In this document: in pieces, positions 24,755 to 36,020 of the stretch | Numbering within the stretch: position 1 is the first letter of the stretch | How the letters are laid out: each line of letters opens with the position of its first letter | Source of the DNA: Pleurodeles waltl | Lineage: Eukaryota; Chordata; Amphibia; Caudata; Salamandridae | DNA: 64,000 nt | Reading direction: 5' to 3' | Assembly: GCF_031143425.1 (NCBI RefSeq) | Contig: NC_090438.1 | Span: 774,329,138 to 774,393,137 of the forward strand | Translations under genes and position numbers: made by a program | Notes under the pieces: model-generated | Database searches by the model: none | What the model was told of the DNA's origin: nothing | What the model saw: the letters and a program-made list of their open reading frames with translations, nothing else

Positions 24755-27385
24755 TTGAAATTACGGATACCACACTCCACTCTATACGACCACACTCTTT
24801 GTCATTCCACTCTATGCCACTGTACTGTATGCTAATCTGCTCTACACCACTCCACTCTACGTCACTCCACTATAAGCTATTCCACTCCACTGATCCACTG
24901 TAGGCCACTCTACACCATTCCACTTCATGCCACTCCACTGTATGCTATACCACTCTACATCACTCCACTCTATGGCTCTCCACTCAACACCACTCGATTC
25001 TACTCCATGCTATTCCACTCTATGCCACTCCACTCTATGCCACTTCACTCTACCCCACTCCATTCTACACCAATCCACTCTACGCTGTTCCAGTCTACAC
25101 CACTCCACTGTACATCACTCCACTCCATGTCTTTCTACTCAACACCACTCCACTTTACACCATGCTATTCCACTGTACACCACTCGATTGTAAGCCACTC
25201 CACCATACACTATTCCACTACACTGTACCTCACTTCAATCTACACCACTCCAATCTATGCCACTCTACTGTACGCTATTCCACTCTACACCACTACACTT
25301 AATGTCACTCCACTGTACATTATTCCACTCTATGCTACTGCACTCTATGCCACTCCATTTTATGCCACCCCTCTGATTGGTACTCCCCTCTATGCCACTC
25401 CACTCTACCCCAATCCACTCTACACCAATCCACTCTATGCTATCCCACTCTACCCCACTCCACTGTACATCACTCCACTTCATACCATTCCACTCTATGC
25501 CTCTCCACTCAACACCACTCCACTCTACACCATTCCACTGTAAGCCACTCCACCGTATGGTTCTCCAATCTACGCCACTCTACTCTATGTCACTCCACTC
25601 TACCCCACTCCACTCTACACCAATCCTCCCTATATTATTCCACTGTACATCACTCCACTGTACATCACTCCATACCACTCCACTCTACACCACTCCTCTA
25701 TACACTATTCCACTCGATGCCATGCCACTCTATGCTACTCCACTGTACGCTATTCCACTCTATGCCACCCTACTCTATGCTATAACACTGTTCATCACTA
25801 CACTCTCCCCACTACACTCTACAACACTCCATTCTATGCTAATGACCTCTACACCACTCTGCCACCCTATTCTACGCCACTCCACTGTATGCCACACCAC
25901 TCTACGCTATTCCAGTGTACCCAACTCCACTCAATGCCACTTTGCTCTATGCTCCTCCATTGTATGATATTCCACTGTACACTGTTTCATAGTACACCTC
26001 TCCAATTTGCACCACTCAAATATATGCTACTCCACTCCATGCCTCTCCTCTCCACTCTACTTTACTCCACTCTATGTTGTTCCACTGTACCTCACTCTGC
26101 TCTATGCCTTTCCACTCTACACCACTCTACTTTGTACTATTCCACTCTATGCCACTCCACTCTACACCACTCCACTGTATGCTATTCCATTGTACGCTAA
26201 TCCACTTTACCACACTCCACTCCATGCCATTCCACCCTACACCACCTTCTGTATGCTATTCCACTTTATGCCACTCCACTCTCTGCCACCCAACAACACT
26301 GTAATCCACTTAAGGATAATGTATGCCCCTCCACTCAACCATACTATAGTCCACTGTATAGCACTTCACTGTACAACATGTACTCCTGTCAAAGCGAATC
26401 TACAGCACTTTAATTTACTGTATGACACACTAATCCATTCTATGACACTCTACGCAACTCCCTCCATGCCGCTCCACCGCACTTTAATATACCCTACAAT
26501 ATGAAAAACTACTTCACTCTTCTCCACTGTACTGCACTTTATGCCACTCCACTGTTCTCATCTCTGTGCCACTCAACTCTTCAACAGTCTGTGCCACCCT
26601 ACTCTACCATAATGTACCACACTCTACTCCACGCCACTCCACTGTACAACTCTGTCATCCAGGAGGTGGCCCTCCACTCCACTCTATGACACTTTCTGAC
26701 ACACTACAACACGCCAGTCCACTCCACAGTACGACATACAACTCCACTCTAAACACTCTGATCCTCTGTACTCCACTCCATGTCACTGTACTCTACAACA
26801 TTCAACTCCACTCTATGCTATAAACACTGAACTGGACTCCTCTCCACTTTGCTCCACTGCACAACACTTTACCTTACTCCATGCCACTGTATGACACTCC
26901 ACTCTACACCGCTCCACTCTACCACACTCTACTTAACTCTATGCAACTCCACAGAACTGTTCTACACTCTGTGTCACTATACCACACTGAACTCCACTCC
27001 ATGCCTCTACACTACAATGTACAACCCTCTACTCTGCTCTGTGACCCTTACACTTCAATGTACAACACTCTACCCCACTCTACAACACTTTGCAACACTA
27101 TATGACATACCACTTCACTATGTGGTACAAGACATCATACCAATTTATGACACTTTACATGACTATGCCTCCCCACTCTACTGCACTCCACACCACTCTC
27201 CAGCACAACATGCCATTCCACTCTTTGGCACTTTACTCCACTGTACACTACACCACTCCAGTCTACTCCCCTCTATGACACTACACTCTACACTCTACGT
27301 CACCGCACTGTACAACACTCTCCTCCACTCTACTCTGTGACATTCCGCTTCATGACACTCCACTCAAGGACACTGGACTTCCTCT
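24755..27385 (-). repeat. Degenerate 15-bp satellite-like array B
   Basis: About 2.6 kb of variants of CCACTCCACTCTATG and CCACTCCACTCTACA, the reverse complement of the unit in array A (CATAGAGTGSAGTGG). Variation rises toward the right end. Plus-strand stop-free frames up to about 196 codons (Thr-Pro-Leu-Tyr-Ala and similar) are produced by the 15-bp period and are not genes. Confidence 0.9.
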
Positions 27386-27439
27386 TTTGTAACACATTTT
27401 TATTAAAAAAACATTAAAATGTATTGAGAAAACCAAGAG

Positions 27440-28430
27440 TTAAACCTTAGTCATAGTCAGGAATGCTTTATTTATTATTTCCATACAAACCAAACTTACA
27501 TTCTAAAGTTATAGTTATATCTTAAATGTATAATTTACACACCTTATTCAGATTACATAACTCATTTACATTACTTTAACTTTATTTATTATCTACATTA
27601 TTATAACTTTATTTATTCCCACTAAATGAACCAAACTTGAACTGCACAAATATTATACATTCTAAACTTATACCTTAAATTTATAATTTATGCACTAACT
27701 TCAAATTATTATAGATTGTGCATCTCTATATACAGCATATTTAACTCAGTAGCCACACTACATTAACTACAACTCGCCACTCCACCATGCACTGTGTTCT
27801 CAAAAATGTTGTGATTTTCAATGTTATAAGTGTTCGTATGAATGCTATGATCTTAGATGGTATAAGTGATGTAATATGAAAGGGTATAACCACTGCATGG
27901 AGAAGGACTGAGTTGTAGTTAATGTAGTGTGACTAGCAAGTTCAATACAGTGTGTATGGAGATGCACTAGTTATAATACACAGGGGGTTATTACAACTTT
28001 GGAGGAGGTGTTAATCCGTCCCAAATGTGACGGATATACCACCAGCCGTATTACGAGTTCCATAGGATATAATGGACTCGTAATACGGCTGGTGGTATAT
28101 CCGTCCCTTTACCGTCACTTTTGGGACGGATTAACACCTCCTCCAAAGTTGTAATAACCCCCACAGTGTTATCACCTCACTCGCCACACTACATTAACTA
28201 TAACTCACCACTCTACCACGCACTGTGTTCTGCCAAATGATGTAATTTGAGATGTTTAAATGCTATGATTTCATATAGTACAAGTGAGGGGAGTGAGGTG
28301 ACAACACTGTGTACAGAGGTGCATGACTGATAGTAATTTGAAGGGGGTACCTATATTATAAATAAGTTACAATTATAACTTTAGAATTTTTATTGTTTGT
28401 GTAGCTTAAGTTGGGGTTGTATAGAAAGAG
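27440..28430. repeat. Composite foldback region holding a nested MITE
   Basis: A CCACACTACATTAACTA word occurs at about 27,752 and 28,181, and in inverted form (TAGTTAATGTAGTGTG) at about 27,917. ATTCTAAAGTTATA near 27,500 is matched by inverted TATAACTTTAGAAT near 28,375. The AT-rich left part also contains an imperfect direct duplication (about 27,470-27,560 and 27,606-27,700). The whole looks like an old inverted-repeat element into which the MITE below inserted. Confidence 0.5.
27984..28161. mobile_element. Palindromic MITE with CACAG target duplication
   Basis: The element reads GGGGTTATTACAACTTTGG... and returns as ...CCAAAGTTGTAATAACCCC. Almost the whole of each arm is complementary around a short loop near 28,060. 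It is flanked by CACAG at 27,979-27,983 and 28,162-28,166. The right arm has about 11 bases (TAAAGGGACGG) missing from the left arm. No coding capacity. Superfamily not certain; the 5-bp duplication is measured assuming a four-G terminus. Confidence 0.85.
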
Positions 28431-28487
28431 TAAATAACGTTTTCCTAACTTTAAGTGCGCGTGCTGGAGGAGCACGCTGGCTGTACC

Positions 28488-28580
28488 ATAAATCTACAAA
28501 AAAACACTCACTCAGGAAGGCAGGTAAACACCCCTGTTTTACCTGCCTTCTTGAGTGAGCATTTTCTTTGTTGATTTATT
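28488..28580. repeat. ~93-bp hairpin with ~43-bp arms
   Basis: ATAAATCTACAAA...CTCACTCAGGAAGGCAGG on the left pairs with CCTGCCTTCTTGAGTGAG...TTTGTTGATTTAT on the right, around a CCCC-type loop near 28,531-28,534. Only a few mismatches. Probably a short foldback MITE; function unknown. Confidence 0.75.
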
Positions 28581-28619
28581 TTATATGTATGTATATATAC
28601 ACATATATATAAATATATA

Positions 28620-28745
28620 CACACACACAAATTCAAGCAAATAAACACCGCACTCCAGGGAGTAAAGTTTGCAGTGTTTATTGGCTTTGTTACAGCTTCA
28701 CCTACGCATTTCAACCTTCTCTGTATTTTTCATGGTTGTGAGTTT
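28620..28745 (-). repeat. Penelope-type terminal sequence fragment
   Basis: Read on the minus strand it gives GAGAAGGTTGAAATGCG, TAGGTGAAGC, then ACAAAGCCAATAAACACTGC and TGGAGTGCGGTGTTTATT. GAAA-YGCG-TAGGTG followed by a GGAGTGCGGTGTTTA block resembles the terminal repeats of vertebrate Penelope-like elements, which often carry hammerhead-derived sequence. Assignment is from remembered family resemblance. Confidence 0.4.
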
Positions 28746-29048
28746 TTTCTTTCTATTTCTTCATATACATATACTCCCATGTTGTCATAATGTCGCCCAC
28801 ACACACATTCAATTATATATAGTACAAATTTGACAGGTTATTCATTGTTTAATGGGTATCTGTTGATTAATGTCTGCTATGATCTTATTCACATTTTTTC
28901 CGATCTGGCAAGCTTTATAACTATGGCATTTGACAGATCCTTTTTAGGAATGGTCAAGCGAGTTCATTTTTGATGTTTTTTAAAAGTGACCCCGGCAATG
29001 AACATGCTTTCTTATAGGTGACTTCCGGTTTGTCTAAGCACAAGACCT

Positions 29049-29560
29049 TTGAACGAGACAGAAAGGACAGCTCTAAATAAAGGATTGGTCTTCGTTCCCA
29101 GACCAAGAACTGACTTTTTTCAATTACGGTGTGAAACAGCAGAATTCCTAAGAAAAATTAAACTGAAGACCTTCTTTTTGGAGAATCAGATCACAAACGG
29201 AGAAGAACAGATCAACAAAGGTTTAAACCTTGAACCCACATTTTTACCACCAGCAGGCCTTATACCACCAGAGGTATTGGCTTTTGAGAAGGCTGTGAAT
29301 AAGGAAAAGAACAAACTCACTACTAAACGAACTAAGGTTTTCCACAATATAAGCAAAATTGAGAGGGACGCCTTGTCCGCTTTGGTTTCAGATACCGGGC
29401 ATTGTCATCAAGTCAGCAGATAAAGGCAGAGCCATAGTAATTATGCCCAAAGAAATTCATAAGGAAGAATGTTTACGCCTACTGAATGATTCCCGTAATT
29501 ACAAAAGGCTGATCAGTGCTAACGTGCAAGTGCTCTCCCTTTTAAAGTTGGTACGATTGG
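29049..29560 (+). pseudogene. Penelope-like element, N-terminal RT fragment
   Basis: The frame starts with LNKGLVFVPRPRTDFFQL, the conserved opening of Penelope-like proteins (L-KGL-F-PTP). It continues to SKIERDALSAL and, after a frame change near 29,400, IVIKSADKGRAIVIMPKE...YKRLI. The SADKG-AIV(V/I) block lies just before RT motif 1-2 in this family. The core RT (YADD) and GIY-YIG domains are absent; homology stops near 29,560. Broken 5' fragment. The terminal-type sequence at 28.62-28.75 kb is in the opposite orientation, so the two may come from different copies. Confidence 0.75.
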
Positions 29561-29575
29561 CTTACACCTAATCGG

Positions 29576-31768
29576 CACATTTAATTTACTTGTAAGGCCC
29601 TTGTACAGTGGTATCCCTATACCCAGGGCCTGTAAATTAAATACTACTAGTGTGCCTCAGCGCTGCTTCACCACCCACAGAAGTGACCTTTCAAACCCGT
29701 ATCAGGCCTGCTAGTGCAGGGCTTGCGTGTGCAGTTTACTGCCACAGGGACCTGGCATCTAAATTTTCTTGCCAGGCCTGGAACTCCCCTTCTAATACAT
29801 GTAAGTCATCCCTAAGCCCTAGTTAGCCCTATGGGCAGGGTGCTATGTATGTAAGAGGCAGGACATGTGCCTGGTTGTGTGGCCTGTCCTGGTAGTGACA
29901 AACAGCCTGTTTGGTTTCACACTGCTGTGAGTGCTGCCTTGCTCATAGGATTCCATTGGAAATGCCCTGCCTTATGTCCAAGGGGTATTGTCTGATCTAA
30001 GAGAGGTAGCCTACGCATGTTGGATATGGTTGTATTGGTAGTGAGAAATGCTGCTTACTGGTGTAGGTGGATTTTTTATTACCAATTATAGAATGCCACT
30101 TCTAGAAAGTGAGCATTTGTCTGTGCTTATGAATGGTGTTTTGCAGCTTGACTCCAATCCATGTCTGGGGCAGAGTGACAGCTGGGCTTTGTGCATACTT
30201 TTCAGACAGCCTGAACACAGGGAGGGTGGAGGTGTCACAGAGATACATCTGCATACTGAATTGTCTTCTTGGGCTGAGAGAAGAAGAGGCGGGCACACCC
30301 GCTTTTGTAAAGGCTGTGCCCTGGCCACGCACAAAGGGTTCATTTACCACCAACTGATGTCAGGCGCCTGTGCTGGAGGAGGGAGGGGACACTCCTAGAA
30401 CCATTTGGAACTGGTTGGAACCTCTTCTCCCCTTTTTTGTAAAAGCCTGTGCAAAACAGTATAAGTACAGGGGGTTTTCCCCATATTGGAGAGACATTCT
30501 TGAACAACTGAACTGGACAGAGAATTCTGCTGGAGGGACTCACCAGGACCCGCCTTCGACTGCTGCTGTTGTGCTGACCCCCTTGTTTGGGACCTACTGC
30601 CCTGTGCTCCCCCTCACTGTCTCCAGAGTCTGGGTAGTGTACCCCCAGTTTCCCTGCATTTTGGGGGCACATGGCCAGTTGTTTTCCTAGTGCTAGAGGC
30701 ACAGAAGTGCTGTTTCCCGTAGGTGCTGGCTGGATCAGGAGTGTGAGGAGAGCACTCCTGTTTATCATAGGATTGGGGCCCGGGGAGCGCTGCAAATTGC
30801 TAGTCACATAAAGAGCGCTTAGTAGGGACTGAGTTTGAAGGATTTCTCTCGCCTATCGGCACAGGGAGAATCCGTGGAGGGTGCGAGGGCCCCCCCTCCC
30901 TTCATTGGCAGAGTGACGCACAGGATACGGACGAGCCCCAAGGCCAGAGGCTCGCCCCAGAGATACCATATTTCTCCTAGGAGAAGAGAACAACGTCCAG
31001 GGAAGCCACGGCCGGCCCCCGCGATTTCCCGGAAGAAGGAGATCTTAGTGGAGGCCTCCCCATCACCGAGCGAGAGGCCTGCAAGGCAGACTCGTGCTCC
31101 CAGATCCTGGACAGAACCAGAAGAGACCAAGGGCTCCCGAGCCTGGAGGCTCGCCTGGAAAGTTCACCATAAGAGAGGCAGCAGCCGTCCCGTGCGGACA
31201 CAGAAGACTCCTAGGTGAATCCATTTTTTTGTTGTGGTGTCCGGAGCCAGCAGGAGCCACCCATCCCTCCAGTGTCACAGTGCCGCATATCTGGTAGGTA
31301 GTGACCCCCATAAGTAGAGCGGGCCGTTACCCTGTCAACTGCGAAAGTACTGCTGTACATGAAATAGGCATGAAGGTGCTTCTGAGCCCCTCAATGGTAA
31401 TAGGAGTGAACAAGCTCCTTGGTGGACTGAGTGCAAGTTCATTCCACTACCGCCTTCTTGCTAGTAGGAGCACAGGAGCTCCTGTGTTTCACTTATGGTG
31501 CTATTTCTGGTAATGTCTTGACATTTTGGTGATATGTTTGTTATCATGTGCATTAGGGAGGGTGCAGGCCTGGCAAAAGGTGTATTTTACCAGATTGAAA
31601 TTGCAGTTAAAAACTGCAGACCCAGGCAGCAGTGACAGGCCTGGGGACTTGTTTTATAGCTCTATTGTAGTGGGTGGCACAATGTTAAAGCCCACTCCTC
31701 GTATTTAATTTGCAGGCCTGGGTACTAGTGGTAATGAATACTAGGGACATACAAACAAATTAAATGTG
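29576..31768. mobile_element. Element with ~210-bp terminal inverted repeats
   Basis: The left end (29,576-29,792) begins CACATTTAATTTACTTGTAAGG and later reads TACCCAGGGCCTGTAAATTAA and TGCCAGGCCTGGAAC. The reverse complement of 31,556-31,768 gives the same words in the same order with moderate divergence. The interior has GC-rich chance frames but no recognised transposase, so it is probably a non-autonomous DNA element. A right-end-like copy recurs near 35.56-36.02 kb. No clear target duplication was found. Confidence 0.55.
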
Positions 31769-31895
31769 GCAATCAGGTATATAACAATTTCACTCCTAGT
31801 ATTTAATTTGCAGGTCTGGGTACTGGTGGCAATGAATACTAGGGACATACAAACAAATTAAGTGTGGCAATCAGGTATATACCAATTTTAATTGT
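31701..31895 (+). repeat. Two-copy 98-bp tandem duplication
   Basis: The unit starting GTATTTAATTTGCAGG(C/T)CTGGGTACT at 31,701 repeats at 31,799 with only a few substitutions. It duplicates the outer part of the right inverted repeat of the preceding element. Confidence 0.85.
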
Positions 31896-31989
31896 TTTAG
31901 ACAGAAGGGCGCACGCACTTTACCACTAGTTAGCTGGGGTAAAGTGCACAGAGTCATAGGGCCAACATAAATAGGTTCAGCAACAAAAG

Positions 31990-33585
31990 ACAAACCTCTA
32001 AGGTCATACATACCAAAACATGGTCATTTCCAACAGTGACTAATTCAATATAGATTAATATGTCATACTGTAAAGCAGTGATATCAGAAATGTTATGGAC
32101 ACAACATGCATCAATTTCTGAACAAGCAGTAGGCATACCAATGGGTCTGACTTATAAATACAAATGCCTTTTGTGTTAGTGATGGACCTAGGCACTGAAT
32201 AAGTCATCATGTATGCATACAGTCACTTATCTTTGCACTCATACATTCACTGACTCATTCTTGCATTCACTCTCTGATACAACCACAATAAAACATGTAC
32301 AAAATATGTACGGTAAATTAAAATAACACACGTAGAAAAATGAAAATATGCTGCCATCTAACCATGGCAGGCACATGCTTGAAATAAGAAAACTAAACAT
32401 AGAAGACGGTGTTCGTCTTGTTCATTTTCTGTTTTTGTTTTAAAGTTACATCCTGGCTGCCATGTTTAAAACCAACATATCAGCCAACATAGAATGGAAA
32501 AACAATGATACACTATGGACAACAGTATTCCACAATAGTTGCTTGGTTTAAAGAAAGTGGTCATGCAGTATGCAGTGCACTGCAGATACAATGAGTGTCA
32601 AGAAAGCAGCTGGTAAGTACTGCCTGGGCAGCTTACTATCCTTGTTCAGTAGACAGCTAAGCCTGCACATCTTCTGAAGAGATTCCAAAAAGAATTATTA
32701 GAATGCTAATGTTCTGCTCTCCCCCACTAGGATTTGTCAAAGGGGATTACCAAAACCCTTCCATACAAAGGTAATCTGTGAGATTTTGTGCAACAAACTA
32801 CCTAAAAGTAGGCTTTAACACAAGACAAAACAATCGACTGACACCTGAGATATGACCAAGAATGTATTTTGCGATTGGAAGCATGATATGTGTGCTACAA
32901 CAAAAGAAATTCACCTGTCTTTGCACGACCACAAAAAGAAAAAGGAAAAGCATCAAATTCATTGTGGATGTTGAGTTCACCCAGACGTAAACATGTGTTT
33001 GACACAAAATGTTGTGTATTTTTTTCTTACAGGAATCAAGTTTGAACATTCCTAATATCGAGCAGCCTAGTGAGCCATTCATTGATTTGTGTGTTGCATG
33101 TGTGTTTGTCAGCCCCAATTAGTGAAATTGGATAGTTAGTAACCCAACATTTTTGCCAGGGCACTTTTGGGTCACAATGAAAGCCCTGGACCTTCATAGA
33201 CCTTATTTTTGGGGCTGAAACATGTCAACAAATTAGTAGGGTAATAGAATCATTATATCCCTTAGTTTACCCCTCCGTATTGGTGTTCTTAATCATACTT
33301 GAACAACCACTAATAGAAGGGATACTTTGGCACTTCCAGGTATTTTTAATCAGAGAAGACCCCGGTTGCAATTTATATCAAAGTGCTCACTGGAATATGG
33401 TTGATCCGATTCTTGTATTTGTGGGGACCACAATGAGACCTGATGATGAAGCATGCCACTACTAGAGTGGGTGAGGGTCTAACAAAAAACATTTTGGTTT
33501 CTCCTTATTGCATAAAGTGACACTCTCTGGCTACTGAAATAACCAATGTTCTATTTCAAATAGGGTGGGATAGCTTTAGATTATT
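31990..33585. other. Anonymous sequence with fragmentary ~400-bp unit
   Basis: No gene. The segment about 32,690-32,825 (GGTAATCTGTGAGATT...GTAGGCTTTAACACA) resembles part of the tandem unit described for 33.59-37.65 kb, so the array may once have extended here. The rest is unrecognised. Confidence 0.35.
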
Positions 33586-33929
33586 GTGATTGCTAAGGAA
33601 ATCCACCCATAAAGGCCTTTAAGCTTTATTATATGTGTTACATAGTAAATAAATGAGGTCTACTGCCTTTGTCGTAACTTTTCATAATAAATATATAAGA
33701 CCAATGGCATCTGAAATACATTTTCTTAGTGAACAAATCAGACCTATGGGGGTTAAAACTTGTCACCATAACCAACTCAGGGCCACTGCATTGAGCTTAA
33801 GCTTTCGTACAAGGCAACTGCAGGAAATAGGATTGGGTGAATGCCGACCTCAAAAAATAATCACAACCCTTGTCAGAGTGACCCCCTCAAACTCATTAAA
33901 TTAACCTGAGCTCAGCCCCCTTGTAGATA

Positions 33930-36020
33930 TGGCACAGAGAATACAGGCTTAAGTTAGAGCAATATATGAAGTACTTGTGTAATACCAAATCAGTAATAAA
34001 GTAACCACACAAAACAATACAAATCCCAACCTAAATAAAAATAGAGTAAAATTTAATAACCAAAATGTCAACAATCTGACAAAAATCCAATTCGGGAAAA
34101 CTGAGATATTTGTTTTTAAAGTTTTAAATAGCAATAGCTAATGATAGTCAGTGGTCTCGTACAGTAGTCCAGGACCTAAGTACAATTTGAGGCCGGAGGA
34201 ATGGTGTGCGGATCAGATGCACCAACCAGGTTTGTCCTGATCAAATATTTTACCTTCTATCTTATTCCTTTAAGTCCCAGTCCGCCACAGGAATACACCT
34301 CTAAAGCCCCCAGGACCTTAAGCGCGTCACATAGAGACTCACAGGCTGTCTGGCAGAGGCCAGCAGCAAGACCCGTCCAGGTCCAAGTGCCTCTGGTCAA
34401 CTGAACAGTTGAAGGAAAGGCCTTTTGTAGCTTGTTGTACCCCTATAGCTTGAACAGGAGACCATCCTTATGACCCTTGGAGTATTCTTTTTTGTCCTGG
34501 GTAAAGGAGGGAGCAGGTCCAACACTTTAGGGCTACTCTCAGGCCACAGACAGCATTTGTATTCCTCTTCTTTTCTTCCTGAGGTTCACCAGTGTTCTCA
34601 AGTGGGTGCCTGGAGATGCAACATTTATGCCTGCCACAAGCTTGTGGGTAGGAATGACTCCTGGGCACATTCCTAATCAATGGTGGAAAATGTATTGGGG
34701 CCAACATTGCCCACTTTGGGCATTTTCAAGATGGTAAAGTCTTCTTCCACAGTAAATTTGGGTTCTGATGGCTTATAGTGTGTGGAGGGGGGTTTACTAT
34801 GATAATCCTAGTGTCCTCCCACATATAACACTAAACTCCAGTTTGAAGCAGCCACTGTGCCCACAATAAACCCAGAGACAGACGTCTGCTAGGATAGAGG
34901 CAGGGCTCATCAGCAGTACGACAGTGGATACATAAGAATTGTCTTGGTATTCTGTTCCTTTTCCTTAACGTGTCAGAAGCTTGGTAGGACAAAGCGGGGT
35001 CCTTCAGCGGTCAGAGAGAGGATACATAAGAGTTGCCTTGGTATCCTGTTCCCTTCTTTTCAAGTGTGCCTCATGTGTTATATATAAAACTCAGAGACGG
35101 AAGTCTGGTAGGACAAGCAGGATCCTTCAGCAACTAGAAAAAGTATCGCAAGAATTGTCTTGGCATCCTATTCTCTCCCTTTCAAATGTTACATGTGGCT
35201 CAGCAGACCTGGCAAGCAGGATTTGACACTGTGCTGTCAAATGAATGACCACTGCCCACAACATGCATATTTCATGAGGTTGAGAGGAGACCTGGAATGT
35301 ATTTCAGACCAATTTAAATGCTAATCATGGGCTGGGAGAAGCTGGAGAGCAAATGCAAATTAGCCTCCATGAAATTCAGGAAAGGAAAAGTTAACTTTCT
35401 AAAATTCGACTTTACCATTGAAATAGATTTGTAACACGTATTGTAAATAGTTGTTTACTTATTTTTCCAACTTGTCCCATTGCCAAGAGACAGTATTTGT
35501 ATTTCAATCTGCACTCTGGTTTTCTCCATGAACCAGCCGACCTCCCTACAGTGAAAATAGCTTTCAGGTGCTAGCATCAGGAAGGATATGTTAACTTTAA
35601 CTTTCTGTATGTCCTACTTTTAAATGCCATCCACCCTGCCATATAGACTACAAGCCCTACAAGGGGGTGACTCATTGAGATTTAAAAGGGAGGGTTTTCC
35701 CTGGGGAAATGGATTATTTTGACAGGTGTAATTGCAGATTTTGACACTGCTACTGAATTGCTACTGCCAGGCTACAACGGTAAGCCTGAAGACATGTTTG
35801 CACTGCAACTGTGGTGGACGGCACAATGGGTGCTGCAGTCCATTAGTGGAATTTAACTTTCAGGCCCTGGGTACACTTGTATCATAAACTGGGGAGTTAT
35901 AGGCAAGTTAAATCTGTAAATAAGAAATATGTCAATTCAACCATGTTTATAGAGGACACACAGGCACTTTACTACTGGTTAGCAGGGGTAAAGTGCATAG
36001 AGTTCTAAAGCCATCACAAA
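33930..36020. repeat. Dispersed repeat inserted in the tandem array
   Basis: The right end (about 35,560-36,015) shares sequence with 31.56-31.99 kb: a GGCCCTGGGTAC segment followed by CACTTTAC(C/T)ACT(A/G)GTTAGC and GGGGTAAAGTGCA(C/T)AGAG. Tandem ~93-125-bp units lie inside at 34.87-35.19 kb. No transposase or RT was recognised. The left boundary near 33,930 is approximate. Confidence 0.4.
34868..35190 (+). repeat. Three-copy ~100-bp tandem repeat
   Basis: Units start near 34,888, 34,981 and 35,105. Each carries TAGGACAAGCAGGATCCTTCAGC, then ACATAAGAATTGTCTTGG and TATCCTGTTC variants. The third spacing is longer because a CAGAGAC-GAAGTC segment, also seen before unit 1, is retained. Confidence 0.75.

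Noticed and set aside
25007..25967. Overlapping plus-strand frames of 178 and 196 codons
   Set aside because: Same repeat artefact in array B.
30048..31311. Several open frames on both strands in GC-rich sequence
   Set aside because: Overlapping frames without family motifs inside an inverted-terminus repeat; no transposase signature.
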